Part shown: positions 8,138 through 17,358 of the stretch, piece by piece
How positions within the stretch are numbered: the first letter of the stretch is position 1
Layout: the number at the start of each line of letters is the position of its first letter
NCBI GenBank assembly: GCA_031552845.1
Contig: JAVBMC010000012.1
Span: 1-43,131 of the forward strand
DNA length: 43,131 nt
Source of the DNA: JAVBMC01 sp031552845
GTDB taxonomy: Bacteria; Verrucomicrobiota; Kiritimatiellia; RFP12; DVOR01
Reading direction: 5' to 3'
Notes under the pieces: model-generated
Seen by the model: only the letters and a program-made list of their open reading frames with translations
Database searches by the model: none
What the model was told of the DNA's origin: nothing
Position numbers and translations under genes: made by a program

Positions 8138-8164
8138 GAAAACGCTCCCCTTATATGGTAAACT
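8136..8164 (+). promoter_or_regulatory. Possible promoter for the OlsF-like gene
   Basis: TTGAAA at 8136-8141, 17-base spacer, TAAACT at 8159-8164. Transcription would begin near 8171, leaving a leader of under ten bases before the ATG at 8180, which itself has no Shine-Dalgarno. A near-leaderless message is therefore possible; the call rests on motif match only. Confidence 0.4.
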
Positions 8165-8179
8165 TACGCCCATCAAATT

Positions 8180-9979
8180 ATGAATACGCGCCGTTATACC
8201 ATCCCGTGGCAGAAAGTTAAGAACCCCATCCTGCGTTTCCTCCTGCGCCTCACCCACAACGGCATTGAACGTATCTTCGGCCTGCGCAAGATGGACGCTG
8301 TCCACGCCGGCATGGGGCACCTCCCCGCCGAGATGCCCTTCCGCGAAAAAGCCCTCCTCGTTCTTGGTGTCGATTACCGCTATACCCCCGAACACCTCGC
8401 AGCCATCCCCAAGACCGGCCCCGTTGTCGTCGTCTGCAACCACCCCTTCGGCGGCATCGAAGGCATCTTCCTCCTCTCCCTGCTCCACCGCCTGCGCCCC
8501 GACGTCAAAGCCATGGCCAACTACCTCCTCGGCGCCGTCCACGAAATGCATGACGACTTCATCCTCGTCGACCCCTTCGCCGCCAAAGGCTCCGCCGCCG
8601 CCAACATCCGCCCCATCAAAGAATCCCTCAGCTGGCTCAAAGACGGCCACATGCTCCTCGTCTTCCCCTCTGGCGAAGTCTCCAGCTTCGACAAAAAGAC
8701 CCTCCGCGTACGCGACCCCAAATGGTCCCCCCAAGTCGCCAGCCTCATCCGTAAAACAGGCGCCACCGCCGTCCCCCTCTACCTCCCCGGCCGCAACTCC
8801 CTCTTCTTCAACGCCGTCGGCCTCATCCACCCCCTCCTGCGCACCATCCTCCTCCCCCGCCAACTCTTCGCCCTCAAAGGCAAGACTGTCGAGATCGTCA
8901 TCGGCTCGCCCCTCCCCTACAAAGACCTCGAAAAATACGCCGCCACCAGCGACGACCTCATCCGCTACCTGCGCTTCCGTTCCTATCTCCTTATGGAACG
9001 CCGTCCCCACCGCCTCCGCAAGAAACAGCTCTTCCAGCAAGAACCCGTCATCGCCGCCGAACCCGTCGAAGTCCTCACCGACGAACTCGCCTCACTCCCC
9101 CCCGAACGCAAACTCATCGCCAGCAACGGCCTCGAAGTCTGGTGCGCCCCCGCCTCAGAGATCCCCCACCTCCTGCGCGAGATTGGCCGCCTGCGCGAAA
9201 TCACCTTCCGCCTCGTTGGCGAAGGCACCGGCAACGAAATCGACCTCGACGACTTCGACCCCTACTACTGGCACCTCTTCCTCTGGAATGCAGAGAAGTC
9301 CGAAATCATCGGCTGCTACCGCCTCGGCCTCACTGACGAAATCATCGCCGCCCACAAAATCGAAGGCCTCTACACCCGCACCCTCTTCAAATTCGACCAA
9401 CGCCTCATCAACGCCGTCGGTCCCGTCATGGAAATGGGCCGCTCCTTCGTACGCCGCGAATACCAACGCGCCTTCACCTCCCTTCCCCTCCTCTGGAAAG
9501 GTATCGCCCTCTTTGTCGCCAGCAAGAAGAAATACCGCACCCTCCTCGGCCCCGTCTCCATCACCAACGAATACCGCGAAGCCTCCCGCTGCATGATGAT
9601 CCAATGCCTGCGCAACGTCTGCTGGGAACCCGAACTCTCCAAAATCATCTCCCCGCGCATCCCTCCCAAGCCCCCGCGCCGCGCCGAGTGGACTCTCCCC
9701 GAATACTCCGACTACCTCAAAGATCTCGACACCGTCTCCGAGTTCGTCATGGAGATCGAGCCCGACGGCAAAGGCCTCCCCATCCTCATCATGCAATACA
9801 TGAAGCTCGCCGGGCGCCTCATCTGCTTCAACCTCGACCCCGACTTCAGCTCCGTCGTCGACGGCTTCATCGTCGTAGACCTCACTAAAACCCCGCAGAA
9901 GATCCTCAAGCGCTACATGGGCACCCAGCTCGAAGTCTACTACCAAGCCCAAGGCCTCCCCCCGGACGCCAACCTGTAA
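8180..9979 (+). CDS. Two-domain acyltransferase resembling OlsF (ornithine/amino-acid lipid synthesis)
   Basis: 599 aa. Residues about 70-270 are a PlsC-like glycerolipid acyltransferase: VVVVCNHPFGGIEG replaces the usual NHxxxxD with His...Glu, and VFPSGEVSS is the second block. Residues about 300-600 resemble the GNAT-type N-acyltransferase (OlsB-like): EVWCAPASEIPHLLREIGRLRE, ITFRLVGEGTG, EMGRSFVRREYQ and LWKGIALFV. The same order, O-acyltransferase first and N-acyltransferase second, occurs in bifunctional OlsF, which makes ornithine lipids; related pairs make glycine lipids. The protein probably acts at the inner face of the cytoplasmic membrane and supplies a phosphorus-free lipid. recN starts six bases after its stop. 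Domain calls are firm, the amino-acid head group is inferred. Confidence 0.8.
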   Translation: MNTRRYTIPWQKVKNPILRFLLRLTHNGIERIFGLRKMDAVHAGMGHLPAEMPFREKALLVLGVDYRYTPEHLAAIPKTGPVVVVCNHPFGGIEGIFLLSLLHRLRPDVKAMANYLLGAVHEMHDDFILVDPFAAKGSAAANIRPIKESLSWLKDGHMLLVFPSGEVSSFDKKTLRVRDPKWSPQVASLIRKTGATAVPLYLPGRNSLFFNAVGLIHPLLRTILLPRQLFALKGKTVEIVIGSPLPYKDLEKYAATSDDLIRYLRFRSYLLMERRPHRLRKKQLFQQEPVIAAEPVEVLTDELASLPPERKLIASNGLEVWCAPASEIPHLLREIGRLREITFRLVGEGTGNEIDLDDFDPYYWHLFLWNAEKSEIIGCYRLGLTDEIIAAHKIEGLYTRTLFKFDQRLINAVGPVMEMGRSFVRREYQRAFTSLPLLWKGIALFVASKKKYRTLLGPVSITNEYREASRCMMIQCLRNVCWEPELSKIISPRIPPKPPRRAEWTLPEYSDYLKDLDTVSEFVMEIEPDGKGLPILIMQYMKLAGRLICFNLDPDFSSVVDGFIVVDLTKTPQKILKRYMGTQLEVYYQAQGLPPDANL

Positions 9980-9985
9980 ACACCC

Positions 9986-11665
9986 ATGCTCCGCCACCTC
10001 ACAGTCCGCAACCTCGCCATCGTTGACTCCGCCGAAGCCGAGTTCACTGACGGCCTCAACATCATCACCGGCGAAACCGGCGCGGGCAAATCCGTCCTCA
10101 TGGGCGCCCTCAGCCTCCTCCTCGGCGAACGCGCCGACAAAAGCCTCATCCGCAGCGGCGAAGCCGAAGCCGCCGTCGAAGGCACCTTCGAGATCAAAGA
10201 CGCCGATGCCCAAACCCTCAACGCCATCCTCGAAGAAGGCGGCCTCCCCCTCTGCGAAGACAACCAGCTCATCATCCGCCGCACCCTCCCCCTCCAAGGC
10301 AACGGCCGCTGCCAAGTCAACGCCGCCGCCACCACCACCCAATTCCTCAAACGCCTCGGCGAACACCTCATCGACATCCACGGCCCCTACGACCACCAGT
10401 CCCTCTTCTCCGCCGACTTCCAACGCGACCTCCTCGACGCCTTCGGCCGCACCTCCCAACAGCTCAACGCCTACCGCCAAAGCTGGAGCGCCCTCAAGAA
10501 GATCGACGCCGAACTCGAAGCCCTCCAAGGCTCCCCCGAACGCTTCGCCGCCGAGTGCGAACACCTCACCTTCATTGTCGAAGAGATCACCGCCGCCAAC
10601 CTCTCCGACGACGACGACGAGAACCTCATCGCCCGCCACGCCGAAAGCGCCAACGCCGAAGAGATCGTCCGCCTCGGCAGCAGCGTCACCGCCACCCTCC
10701 TCGAAGGCGACGACTCCATTTACGACCGCCTCGTCTCTGCACGCCGCCAGCTGGCCGACCTCGCCAAGCTCATCCCCGAAGGCGCCGCTTGGCAAAGCGA
10801 GATCGACGCCATCACCGTGCAGGCGCAGGAACTCGCCCACGCCTTAGAAGAACGCATCGAGCGCATCGAGACCGACCCCGACCTCCTGCAAACCCTTGAA
10901 GAACGTATCGCGCTCGTTCACCGCCTCAAGCGTAAATACGGCGGCACAGTCGCCTCCGTCCTCGCCGAGGGCGAACGCGCCCAAGCCCGCCTCAGCGAGC
11001 TCCAAGCTCGCGGTGCCACAATCGAACGTCTACAAGCCGACCGCCTCGCCGAAGAGAAATACCTCTCCGCTCTCGGTACCGCCCTCACCGCGGCACGCCA
11101 AAAGGCCGCCACCAAGCTCACCAAGCAAGTCACCTCCGCCCTGCGCGACCTCGGCTTTCTCAAGGCAGAGTTCAGCGTCGTGCTCGAACCCGCCGACCCC
11201 ACGCCCCACGGCGCTGACCACGTCATCTTTCGCTTCGCTCCCAACCCCGGCGAATACGTACGCACGCTCGCGGAGATCGCCTCCAGTGGTGAAGTCGCAC
11301 GTATCATGCTCGCCATCAAAGCCGTACTCGCCGAACACGACGCCATTCCCATCCTTGTCTTCGACGAAATCGACGCCAACGTCGGCGGTGCTACTGGCCG
11401 CATTGTCGGCGTCAAGCTGCAGGAAGTCGCCCGCAGCCACCAAGTCATCAGCATCACCCACCTGCCGCAAGTCGCCGTCTTCGGGCAGAACCATCTGATT
11501 GTCAGCAAGCGCACCGAGAACAACCGCACTGTCACCGCCATCCGCACAGCCCAAGCAGAAGCCCGCGTAGAGGAAATCGCCCGCATGCTCGGCGGTAAAG
11601 ACTCCACCAGCGTCACGCTGGAGCACGCGCGCGAACTCCTCGCCAACGCACAAGCCAAGAGTTAA
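9986..11665 (+). CDS. recN: DNA repair ATPase RecN
   Basis: 559 aa, close to the usual length. The N-terminus MLRHLTVRNLAIVDSAEAEF is typical; the Walker A motif GETGAGKS lies at residues 29-36. A long helical, charged middle section (about 150-360) is the SMC-like coiled coil. The C-terminal head carries SGEVARIMLAIK (ABC signature) and PILVFDEIDANVGG (Walker B), followed by ITHLPQVA. RecN is recruited to double-strand breaks and helps RecA-dependent repair. It is packed between the OlsF-like gene (six bases) and hemL (four bases), so these are probably one transcript; no separate ribosome-binding site is evident. Confidence 0.97.
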   Translation: MLRHLTVRNLAIVDSAEAEFTDGLNIITGETGAGKSVLMGALSLLLGERADKSLIRSGEAEAAVEGTFEIKDADAQTLNAILEEGGLPLCEDNQLIIRRTLPLQGNGRCQVNAAATTTQFLKRLGEHLIDIHGPYDHQSLFSADFQRDLLDAFGRTSQQLNAYRQSWSALKKIDAELEALQGSPERFAAECEHLTFIVEEITAANLSDDDDENLIARHAESANAEEIVRLGSSVTATLLEGDDSIYDRLVSARRQLADLAKLIPEGAAWQSEIDAITVQAQELAHALEERIERIETDPDLLQTLEERIALVHRLKRKYGGTVASVLAEGERAQARLSELQARGATIERLQADRLAEEKYLSALGTALTAARQKAATKLTKQVTSALRDLGFLKAEFSVVLEPADPTPHGADHVIFRFAPNPGEYVRTLAEIASSGEVARIMLAIKAVLAEHDAIPILVFDEIDANVGGATGRIVGVKLQEVARSHQVISITHLPQVAVFGQNHLIVSKRTENNRTVTAIRTAQAEARVEEIARMLGGKDSTSVTLEHARELLANAQAKS

Positions 11666-11669
11666 GACC

Positions 11670-12962
11670 ATGAAACCCAAGCCCCTCTCTCTCGCTCTCT
11701 TTAAACGCGCCTGCCGCGTCATCCCCGGCGGCGTTAACAGCCCCGTGCGCGCATTCAAAGGCGTCGGCGGCACACCCGTCTTCGCCACCTCCGGTAAAGG
11801 CGCCTCCATCCAAACTGCCGACGGCCAAACCCTCACCGACTTCTGCTGCTCATGGGGTGCCGTCATCCTCGGGCACGCCCACCGCGCTGTCACCCAAGCC
11901 GCCTGCCAAGCCGCCCGCAACGGCTCCACCTTCGGCATTGCCACCCTCGCCGAGGTCGAGTTCGCCGAACGCCTCTGCAAGCTCGTCCCCTACCTCCAAC
12001 GCGTCCGCCTCGTCTGCTCCGGCACCGAAGCCGTCATGACCGCCATCCGCCTTGCACGCGGCGTCACAGGACGCAAGATGATTATCAAGTTTGAAGGCTG
12101 CTACCACGGCCACAACGACGGCATGCTCGTTGCTGCCGGCAGCGGCCCGCTCACCGCAGGCGTCTCCGCCATGCGCGGCGTCAGCAAAGCCGTCGCCTCC
12201 GAAGTCTTCGTGCTGCCCTACAACGACCTCAAAGCCGCCGAGAAGCTCATGGCTGCCAAGGGTGACCAAGTCGCCGCCATCATCGTCGAGCCTGTGGCAG
12301 GCAACATGGGCTGCGTCAATCCTGCCCCCGGCTTTCTGCAAGGGTTGCGTACGCTCACGCGCAAGCATAAGTCCCTCTTGATCTTTGATGAAGTCATCAC
12401 CGGCTTCCGCTTCCACCTCGGCACCTACGGCCAGCTCTGCGGCGTCACGCCCGACATCACCACGCTCGGCAAAGTCATCGGCGGCGGTTATCCCCTCGCG
12501 GCAGTGGGCGGCTCAGCGGCCATCCTCGACCAGCTCGCCCCGCAAGGCGACATCTACCAAGCCGGTACGCTTGCAGGTAATCCCGTCGCCGTCGCCGCCG
12601 GACTCAAGACGTTGGAACTGCTCGAGCAAGAGAACCCCTATCCCTGCCTCGCCCAAATGGCAGAGACTCTACGCGATGGCCTTGCCGCCGTTGCTCCCTC
12701 TCTCTCTGTCAGTGGCTTTGCAGGCACCTTCACGCCCTTCTTCATGGGCGCAACGCCGACCAACTTAACCGCGGCCAAGCGGGCCGATACCAAAGCCTAC
12801 GCTGCATGGTTCCATGCCATGCTCAAGGCGGGCTTCTACCTGCCACCGTCGCAGTTTGAGATGGGCTTTGTCTCCGCCGCGCATACCTTGCGCGATTGCC
12901 GCCGCTTGATTGATGCAACCGCTGATCACTTTAAGAAGCCGGGAGGCCGCCATGCTTCCTAG
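11670..12962 (+). CDS. hemL: Glutamate-1-semialdehyde 2,1-aminomutase
   Basis: 430 aa, full length. It is a class-III PLP aminotransferase: RVIPGGVNSPVRAFKGV at the N-terminus is specific for this enzyme, LVCSGTEAVMTAIRLAR binds the cofactor phosphate, FDEVITGFR carries the PLP-contacting Asp, and Lys268 in TLGKVIGGGYP is the Schiff-base lysine. It converts glutamate-1-semialdehyde to 5-aminolevulinate in the C5 route to tetrapyrroles. No other haem gene is in the window. Its last 11 bases overlap the start of the next gene. Confidence 0.96.
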   Translation: MKPKPLSLALFKRACRVIPGGVNSPVRAFKGVGGTPVFATSGKGASIQTADGQTLTDFCCSWGAVILGHAHRAVTQAACQAARNGSTFGIATLAEVEFAERLCKLVPYLQRVRLVCSGTEAVMTAIRLARGVTGRKMIIKFEGCYHGHNDGMLVAAGSGPLTAGVSAMRGVSKAVASEVFVLPYNDLKAAEKLMAAKGDQVAAIIVEPVAGNMGCVNPAPGFLQGLRTLTRKHKSLLIFDEVITGFRFHLGTYGQLCGVTPDITTLGKVIGGGYPLAAVGGSAAILDQLAPQGDIYQAGTLAGNPVAVAAGLKTLELLEQENPYPCLAQMAETLRDGLAAVAPSLSVSGFAGTFTPFFMGATPTNLTAAKRADTKAYAAWFHAMLKAGFYLPPSQFEMGFVSAAHTLRDCRRLIDATADHFKKPGGRHAS

Positions 12963-14256
12963 ACGCGGATTCCTCAAGACTCTTCTTGCAGCCGGAGCCG
13001 CCCCCACCATCCTGCGGGCGCAAGGTGTCGGTTCAGTGCGCGTAGGATTGATCGGCCTTGGCAGCTACGGCATCAACGTCCACTACGCCGGACTCAAACA
13101 GACGCCCCGCGTACGCATCACCGATGTGTGCGACGTCAACAAAGACGCCGTCGCCGCGTTCGTCAAGAGCCAAGAGAATCTCGACATACAAAGACGCGCA
13201 CGCACCCACTACGATTACCGCAATTTACTGGCTGGCACCGTCGATGCCGTAGCGTTGGCCTTGCCCGAACATTGGCAGTTTGACATGGCCGCCGAAGCGT
13301 TCAAGGCCGGCAAGGACGTACTCCTCGCCCCGCCCTTCAGTTTCGCCATCCTTGAAAGCGCCGAACTCATCAGCATTGCCCGCCGCAATGGCCGCCACAT
13401 CTCCATCGTCAGCGACAACTACTCCTCCAAGCTCTGCAAGCGTGTCTGCGAACGCATCCAAGACGGCCTGCTCGGCATGGTGCAGGAAGTCCGCATCACC
13501 CTCCCCGCCGAGTTGCCGCACGTCCCCCGCTATATCCCCAAGGCCGAACCGCCAGAGACGCTCGACTACGGCCTCTGGTGCGGTCCTGTGCCGGAATATC
13601 CATACTCCGCCGAGCGCATCCAGCATCACCCCTACATCCGTGCACACGCGGGCGGACCGCTCACTGCCGGCACCGATTGGATCATCCTCGCGCTGCGTGC
13701 GCTCTTTGCAAGCAACGAACTGCCGCAGAACATCGAAGTTACCGGCGAAGCGAAAGACCACGGCAATCCGCTCATTGATGTTTACGGACACTTCACGCTC
13801 AACTACCGCTTGGACGACCGCCTGACACTCAGCATCACCAACGGCGACAAACCCTCAATCCGCTTCCGTGGCGAGAAGAGTCATCTTGAGCTCGGCCTCG
13901 CCGCACCCGGCACGGTTAAGGATGGCGAGCGCTACCAAATCATCGATGCGCCCGACTACATCATCCGCGAGCTTCACCGTCCGCAGCAGCCGCAAGACAA
14001 ACGCCTCCCTGCAACGCTCGCCGGTGCGCACCAAGCCTTTGCCGATGCCCTGCGCTACCGCGAACTCACGCCCGGCCTGCTCGAATGCGCCAACCACGCC
14101 GCACAGATCGCCCACCTCGGCAACATCTGCCTCGACTACAAAACGCCGCTCGAGTGGAACATCCAGCCCCAGCGCCTCACGAACGACAAAATCAACCGCC
14201 TCCTCCCCCGCACACGCCGCAGCCTCCGCACGCTCTCCCCTGCCTTCAGTAAGTAA
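12952..14256 (+). CDS. Tat-exported Gfo/Idh/MocA-family oxidoreductase-like protein
   Basis: 434 aa. ATG 12952 follows GGGAGG and overlaps the end of hemL. The N-terminus MLPRRGFLKTLLAAGAAPTIL is a twin-arginine signal. RVGLIGLGSYGINVHYAGL is the Rossmann dinucleotide-binding start, with ITDVCDVNKD as strand two. At the place of the usual Glu-Lys-Pro motif it has LLAPPFSF (residues 124-130), so the catalytic lysine of the family is absent. The C-terminal part shows the Gfo/Idh alpha/beta domain (HAGGPLTAGTDWI). Folded export with bound NAD(P) is known for Tat-type Gfo/Idh proteins such as glucose-fructose oxidoreductase. It may act on sugars or lack dehydrogenase activity. It converges with the minus gene 16 bases beyond. 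Confidence 0.82.
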   Translation: MLPRRGFLKTLLAAGAAPTILRAQGVGSVRVGLIGLGSYGINVHYAGLKQTPRVRITDVCDVNKDAVAAFVKSQENLDIQRRARTHYDYRNLLAGTVDAVALALPEHWQFDMAAEAFKAGKDVLLAPPFSFAILESAELISIARRNGRHISIVSDNYSSKLCKRVCERIQDGLLGMVQEVRITLPAELPHVPRYIPKAEPPETLDYGLWCGPVPEYPYSAERIQHHPYIRAHAGGPLTAGTDWIILALRALFASNELPQNIEVTGEAKDHGNPLIDVYGHFTLNYRLDDRLTLSITNGDKPSIRFRGEKSHLELGLAAPGTVKDGERYQIIDAPDYIIRELHRPQQPQDKRLPATLAGAHQAFADALRYRELTPGLLECANHAAQIAHLGNICLDYKTPLEWNIQPQRLTNDKINRLLPRTRRSLRTLSPAFSK

Positions 14257-14272
14257 ATATTTGCGGAGCAAG

Positions 14273-15256
14273 CTACTGTCGGCGATCAATGAGGAACGTA
14301 AGGTCGTCGCGAGGGGTCACCTGTTCCAACGAATCCACTTCAACGTATATAATATCGTCTCCGCCGACATATCCTAAGAGCCAACTCATCTTGCCATCGT
14401 GTTGCCGGATGAAAGCGGATACCCACTCCAGTGATGATCTTGGCTTTAAGGTTTGTGCAGCCAACCGTAAAGCATTCGTCAGAGGCACAGGCGGAGCTTT
14501 CTGCACATGACAGTTTTGTTGCCGATGCTCCGCGTGCCAAGAGTTATCCACCCTCCGTCTGAATCGCATCAACTCATACGGAGCTTCCTTGGAGCCGGAC
14601 TCAATCAAGCGAACCTCATTTGTGACAGGCCCAGCGATTCTACTAAAGGGAGTTACCCCAAGACCAATGTTGTCACCTATGGCATACACATCCAATCGAC
14701 CGTCAACCGTCGTATAAACCCGCCACCTCTCTTCTCTCAGAATATCCCACGTTGCGCCGACCAGCAGTCCGAGCTGACGCTCTTCCACCAATGCGGCGAC
14801 CTCCTCCAATGAGGGCGAGCTTTTATACATATGCTTGATCTCCACTGGATGATAAGGCGTTGACTGAACAAGAGACTTTTCTTTCTCCACAGTGTGGAAC
14901 ATCCCCCCTCCGGATAGTTTGCCATTCTCAATCCCCGCCATGGCCGTCATAGACAGCTGCCCGTAATGCAAGCAGCCATAAACAATCATGCTTGCCTCTG
15001 AGTGTGTATTCGGAAAAGCACCAACAAAATCCACGATCTCACCAACCTTCGTTGTGAACAAGCCCTGACTCTCATCCCGCCAAACTTCCTTGAGCCGATA
15101 GTATGTGCTTGGTCCCATTCGGACAGGCTCACACAGCAACACAACTGCGGAACTGCTTCTCAACTCCTCCTGCTCCCTCTTCGCCTGGTTATCACAACCA
15201 GCCATCAGAATGCAACAAAAGAACAACAAGCAAAGAGAATACAGAATATTCTTCAT
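14273..15256 (-). CDS. Putative lipoprotein of unknown function
   Basis: 327 aa. The N-terminus MKNILYSLCLLFFCCILMAGC ends in a lipobox (LMAG-Cys21), so it should be lipid-anchored in the envelope. The remainder has no motif I recognise; it is mixed alpha/beta with a segment SSSAVVLLCEPVRMGPSTYYRLKEV that suggests a small beta-barrel or OB-like fold. Its ATG overlaps the stop of the upstream WG-repeat gene as ATGA, so the two are translationally coupled and may act together. Base composition is less C/G-skewed than in the flanking operons. Confidence 0.75.
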   Translation of the reverse strand: MKNILYSLCLLFFCCILMAGCDNQAKREQEELRSSSAVVLLCEPVRMGPSTYYRLKEVWRDESQGLFTTKVGEIVDFVGAFPNTHSEASMIVYGCLHYGQLSMTAMAGIENGKLSGGGMFHTVEKEKSLVQSTPYHPVEIKHMYKSSPSLEEVAALVEERQLGLLVGATWDILREERWRVYTTVDGRLDVYAIGDNIGLGVTPFSRIAGPVTNEVRLIESGSKEAPYELMRFRRRVDNSWHAEHRQQNCHVQKAPPVPLTNALRLAAQTLKPRSSLEWVSAFIRQHDGKMSWLLGYVGGDDIIYVEVDSLEQVTPRDDLTFLIDRRQ

Positions 15257-16485
15257 AGGTTCATGCCCTGATCAGACGAGGCTTCTTTAACGCGAAAACG
15301 AGGCGGGTAAACAACATGTCCCGCCTTGTTAAGATACACGGTTTCCCCATTGACAATGAGACGCGCAGACGCTAAACCATTTTTAAAAGGTCCAACACGC
15401 CGATATGGATACTCTTTGGCTTCGGTTATCCTAGTGCCTGAGTGATCGATAAAGAAACTCCGCCCATCCACGCCAACGGTTGCAACTCCTTCAGAAAATT
15501 CATACGCCCAGTCAAACTGATAAGGAATTACCAAACGCCCGGTCGTATCAATATACCCCCACTTACCATCCTTACCACCTTTGTTCACAAGGGCACGTCC
15601 TTCAGTAAAATCCGCAGCAAGAGCAAAGTTCTCTGCAAACACTTCCTTTCCCTCACGGTCAATAAAAACATCGCCCGAATCTTTAGTAATCACTGCTTTC
15701 CCTTCACGAAATCTCCCGCCATACGTTCTATATTTATTAGGCGGAAATGCTCGAATAACAGCACCTGTGGTGTCAATGAGCAAGAGTTGTTTATTGGTTT
15801 TGCTATCCTCAATCTCAAACTCTGGGGTATAAAACACATTCAATATCTGCCAAGAAAACCGCCGCATCAATGCGCCAACGCCACGTTTCTTTGTCTCCAG
15901 CACAACCAGCGCCCTCTCTTCAGAAAAATCACCGGCTTTCGTATATTTGGGCGGGATGCACCACTCTCCTTTTTTGTTGATATATCCATAGAGTTTATTC
16001 TCATGGCGTGCGCTGGCTACTCCGTCGTAAAAATTGCCCACCCCCTTTAATCCGCTTTTTAAAACGACTTGACCATTCACATCATAAAACGTAGTATATT
16101 GCCTATCTGCATCCTCCCTCTTTAACGTTTGGCTCGCGGCGGCGGCACTGCAAAGCGCACACTGCTCGTCGGCCTCCTCCACCCTCAACCAGCCATTGAC
16201 GTATCCATGAGGCATGAGCATGGTAAAAGGCAACGTAAAAACGATGTTCCCCTGCGTATCAATGACCATAGCGGGCGAGTGATGCTTGGTGACTACAACA
16301 GCTCTTCCGTGTGAAAAATTACGGGCTTTAACATACCGACCCGGAAGAACGCGTTCCCCCCGTTGGTTGATATATTCCTTGCCCTCGTCCTTGCCCACAA
16401 AACAACACACCGGCAAGTGATCTTCAGCATAGACGCTCAAGGAGTTCAAAACGAGGCAGAGCCAAAAAACAACAACAAACTTCAC
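15253..16485 (-). CDS. WG-repeat protein, probably exported
   Basis: 410 aa from GTG 16485, which has GAAAGGG about eight bases upstream and opens a hydrophobic signal segment (FVVVFWLCLVLNSLSVYAED); earlier in-frame starts would precede this with non-signal sequence. The protein is built of about seven WG/KWG repeats, each of the form G-[WKF]-x-[FY]-I-[DN]-x-x-G-x-x-x-[IV]-x-P followed by F-x-[ED]-G-x-A-x-V: examples are LYGYINKKGEWCIPPKY, KWGYIDTTGRLVIPYQF and SFFIDHSGTRITEA. WG proteins are beta-rich and often surface or periplasmic in Bacteroidota and PVC bacteria; their binding partners are mostly unknown. It overlaps the lipoprotein gene by four bases. Confidence 0.82.
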   Translation of the reverse strand: MKFVVVFWLCLVLNSLSVYAEDHLPVCCFVGKDEGKEYINQRGERVLPGRYVKARNFSHGRAVVVTKHHSPAMVIDTQGNIVFTLPFTMLMPHGYVNGWLRVEEADEQCALCSAAAASQTLKREDADRQYTTFYDVNGQVVLKSGLKGVGNFYDGVASARHENKLYGYINKKGEWCIPPKYTKAGDFSEERALVVLETKKRGVGALMRRFSWQILNVFYTPEFEIEDSKTNKQLLLIDTTGAVIRAFPPNKYRTYGGRFREGKAVITKDSGDVFIDREGKEVFAENFALAADFTEGRALVNKGGKDGKWGYIDTTGRLVIPYQFDWAYEFSEGVATVGVDGRSFFIDHSGTRITEAKEYPYRRVGPFKNGLASARLIVNGETVYLNKAGHVVYPPRFRVKEASSDQGMNL

Positions 16486-16910
16486 AACGACCCTTTCCAA
16501 CACAGATTCCGTACCAAGGAGTGTAGTCCATTCTTGCGCAGATAGCAAGTCAAAACAGCACATCGGTAAATGCTTCTTGACTCTGCGGCGGGGATTTGAT
16601 AGACTTCTGCCTGTCGACACCATCGAGTGACCCGTCACTGACGCTTTGCGCATACGGGAGCTTGAGCTCCAAGGAGCCATCGATTTACAGACTGTCCGCT
16701 TGGTTGACGCACAGCACAACCGAAACACTTAGGACGCACTTCATCATGTTACCCGCATTCATCATTGCTATTGCTTTATTCGCTTACGTTGCCTTCATGC
16801 TCATGCTGCCGTATGGGACGGTGCCTCGTGCAGCCGCATTACCCCGTTGCGACGCTTTCGGCGGCACCGCCCTGCCTTTGGCGGACGCAGGAGACGCAAC
16901 AGGAGTATCA

Positions 16911-16937
16911 AGTAGGGCGTGCTCGCCGAACACGCCG
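16911..16937 (+). repeat. Dispersed hairpin element, copy 2 (GTAGGGCG...CGCC)
   Basis: GTAGGGCGTGCTCGCCGAAC then ACGCC. The stem GGCGTG/CACGCC closes a loop around CTCGCCGA. The copy at 5416-5444 (opposite strand) keeps the outer stem but differs inside it. Confidence 0.55.
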
Positions 16938-17116
16938 CGGCCTCTCCTGCAGATCAACCGTGCCTTTCACGCAACATACGGCAATCAGACGGATCTGTCC
17001 GATCTGACAGATCAATTATATTTCCCGGCAGCCCAACGTACTTAATCCCCTTGCCTGCGACGGCGCGGTTCGTAAGAGCTCCACCGTCTTTTTTGCGCCT
17101 GTAAGCAACATAAAAT

Positions 17117-17358
17117 ACACCCGCGTCACAACTCTCCCACACCCGTGTAACATTTGTTCGACACCCGCGTCACAGTACGCACACACCCGTGTCACAACTC
17201 TCCCACACCCGTGTAAGAGTACGCACACACCCGCAAAACAGTTCTTTCACATCCGTGAAACAGTACGACCACACCCGCGGGAGAGTACAAACACAGTCGC
17301 AAAACCGTACTTTCGCACCCGTGGAACAGTCTGCACAAACGTGTCTCATAATTTTCAC
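17117..17358. repeat. 22-bp tandem repeat array, 11 units, partly palindromic core
   Basis: Eleven consecutive 22-base units start at 17117, 17139, 17161, 17183, 17205, 17227, 17249, 17271, 17293, 17315 and 17337. Most begin ACACCCG(C/T)G, a core that in its T form (ACACCCGTGT) is palindromic around CC, followed by about ten more variable bases; the tails CAACTCTCCC and GAGTACGCAC each recur. The last unit is very degenerate. The period never slips, despite divergence. It lies in a spacer between divergent genes. Confidence 0.85.

Noticed and set aside
9155..10840. Minus-strand open frame (561 codons) over the OlsF-like gene and recN
   Set aside because: It spans two clear plus-strand genes and has the same low-complexity acidic composition as other shadows.
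16746..17045. Small open frame with a hydrophobic start (MLPAFIIAIALFAYVAFML)
   Set aside because: It reads through dispersed repeats (16911-16937 and the GATCTGTCCGAT phrase) and has a weak ribosome site. A decayed gene or chance frame is more likely.
17117..17358. CRISPR array
   Set aside because: Units are 22 bp with diverged repeats and only ten-base variable parts, and no cas gene is in the window. The same applies to 34533-34632 and 42411-42501.
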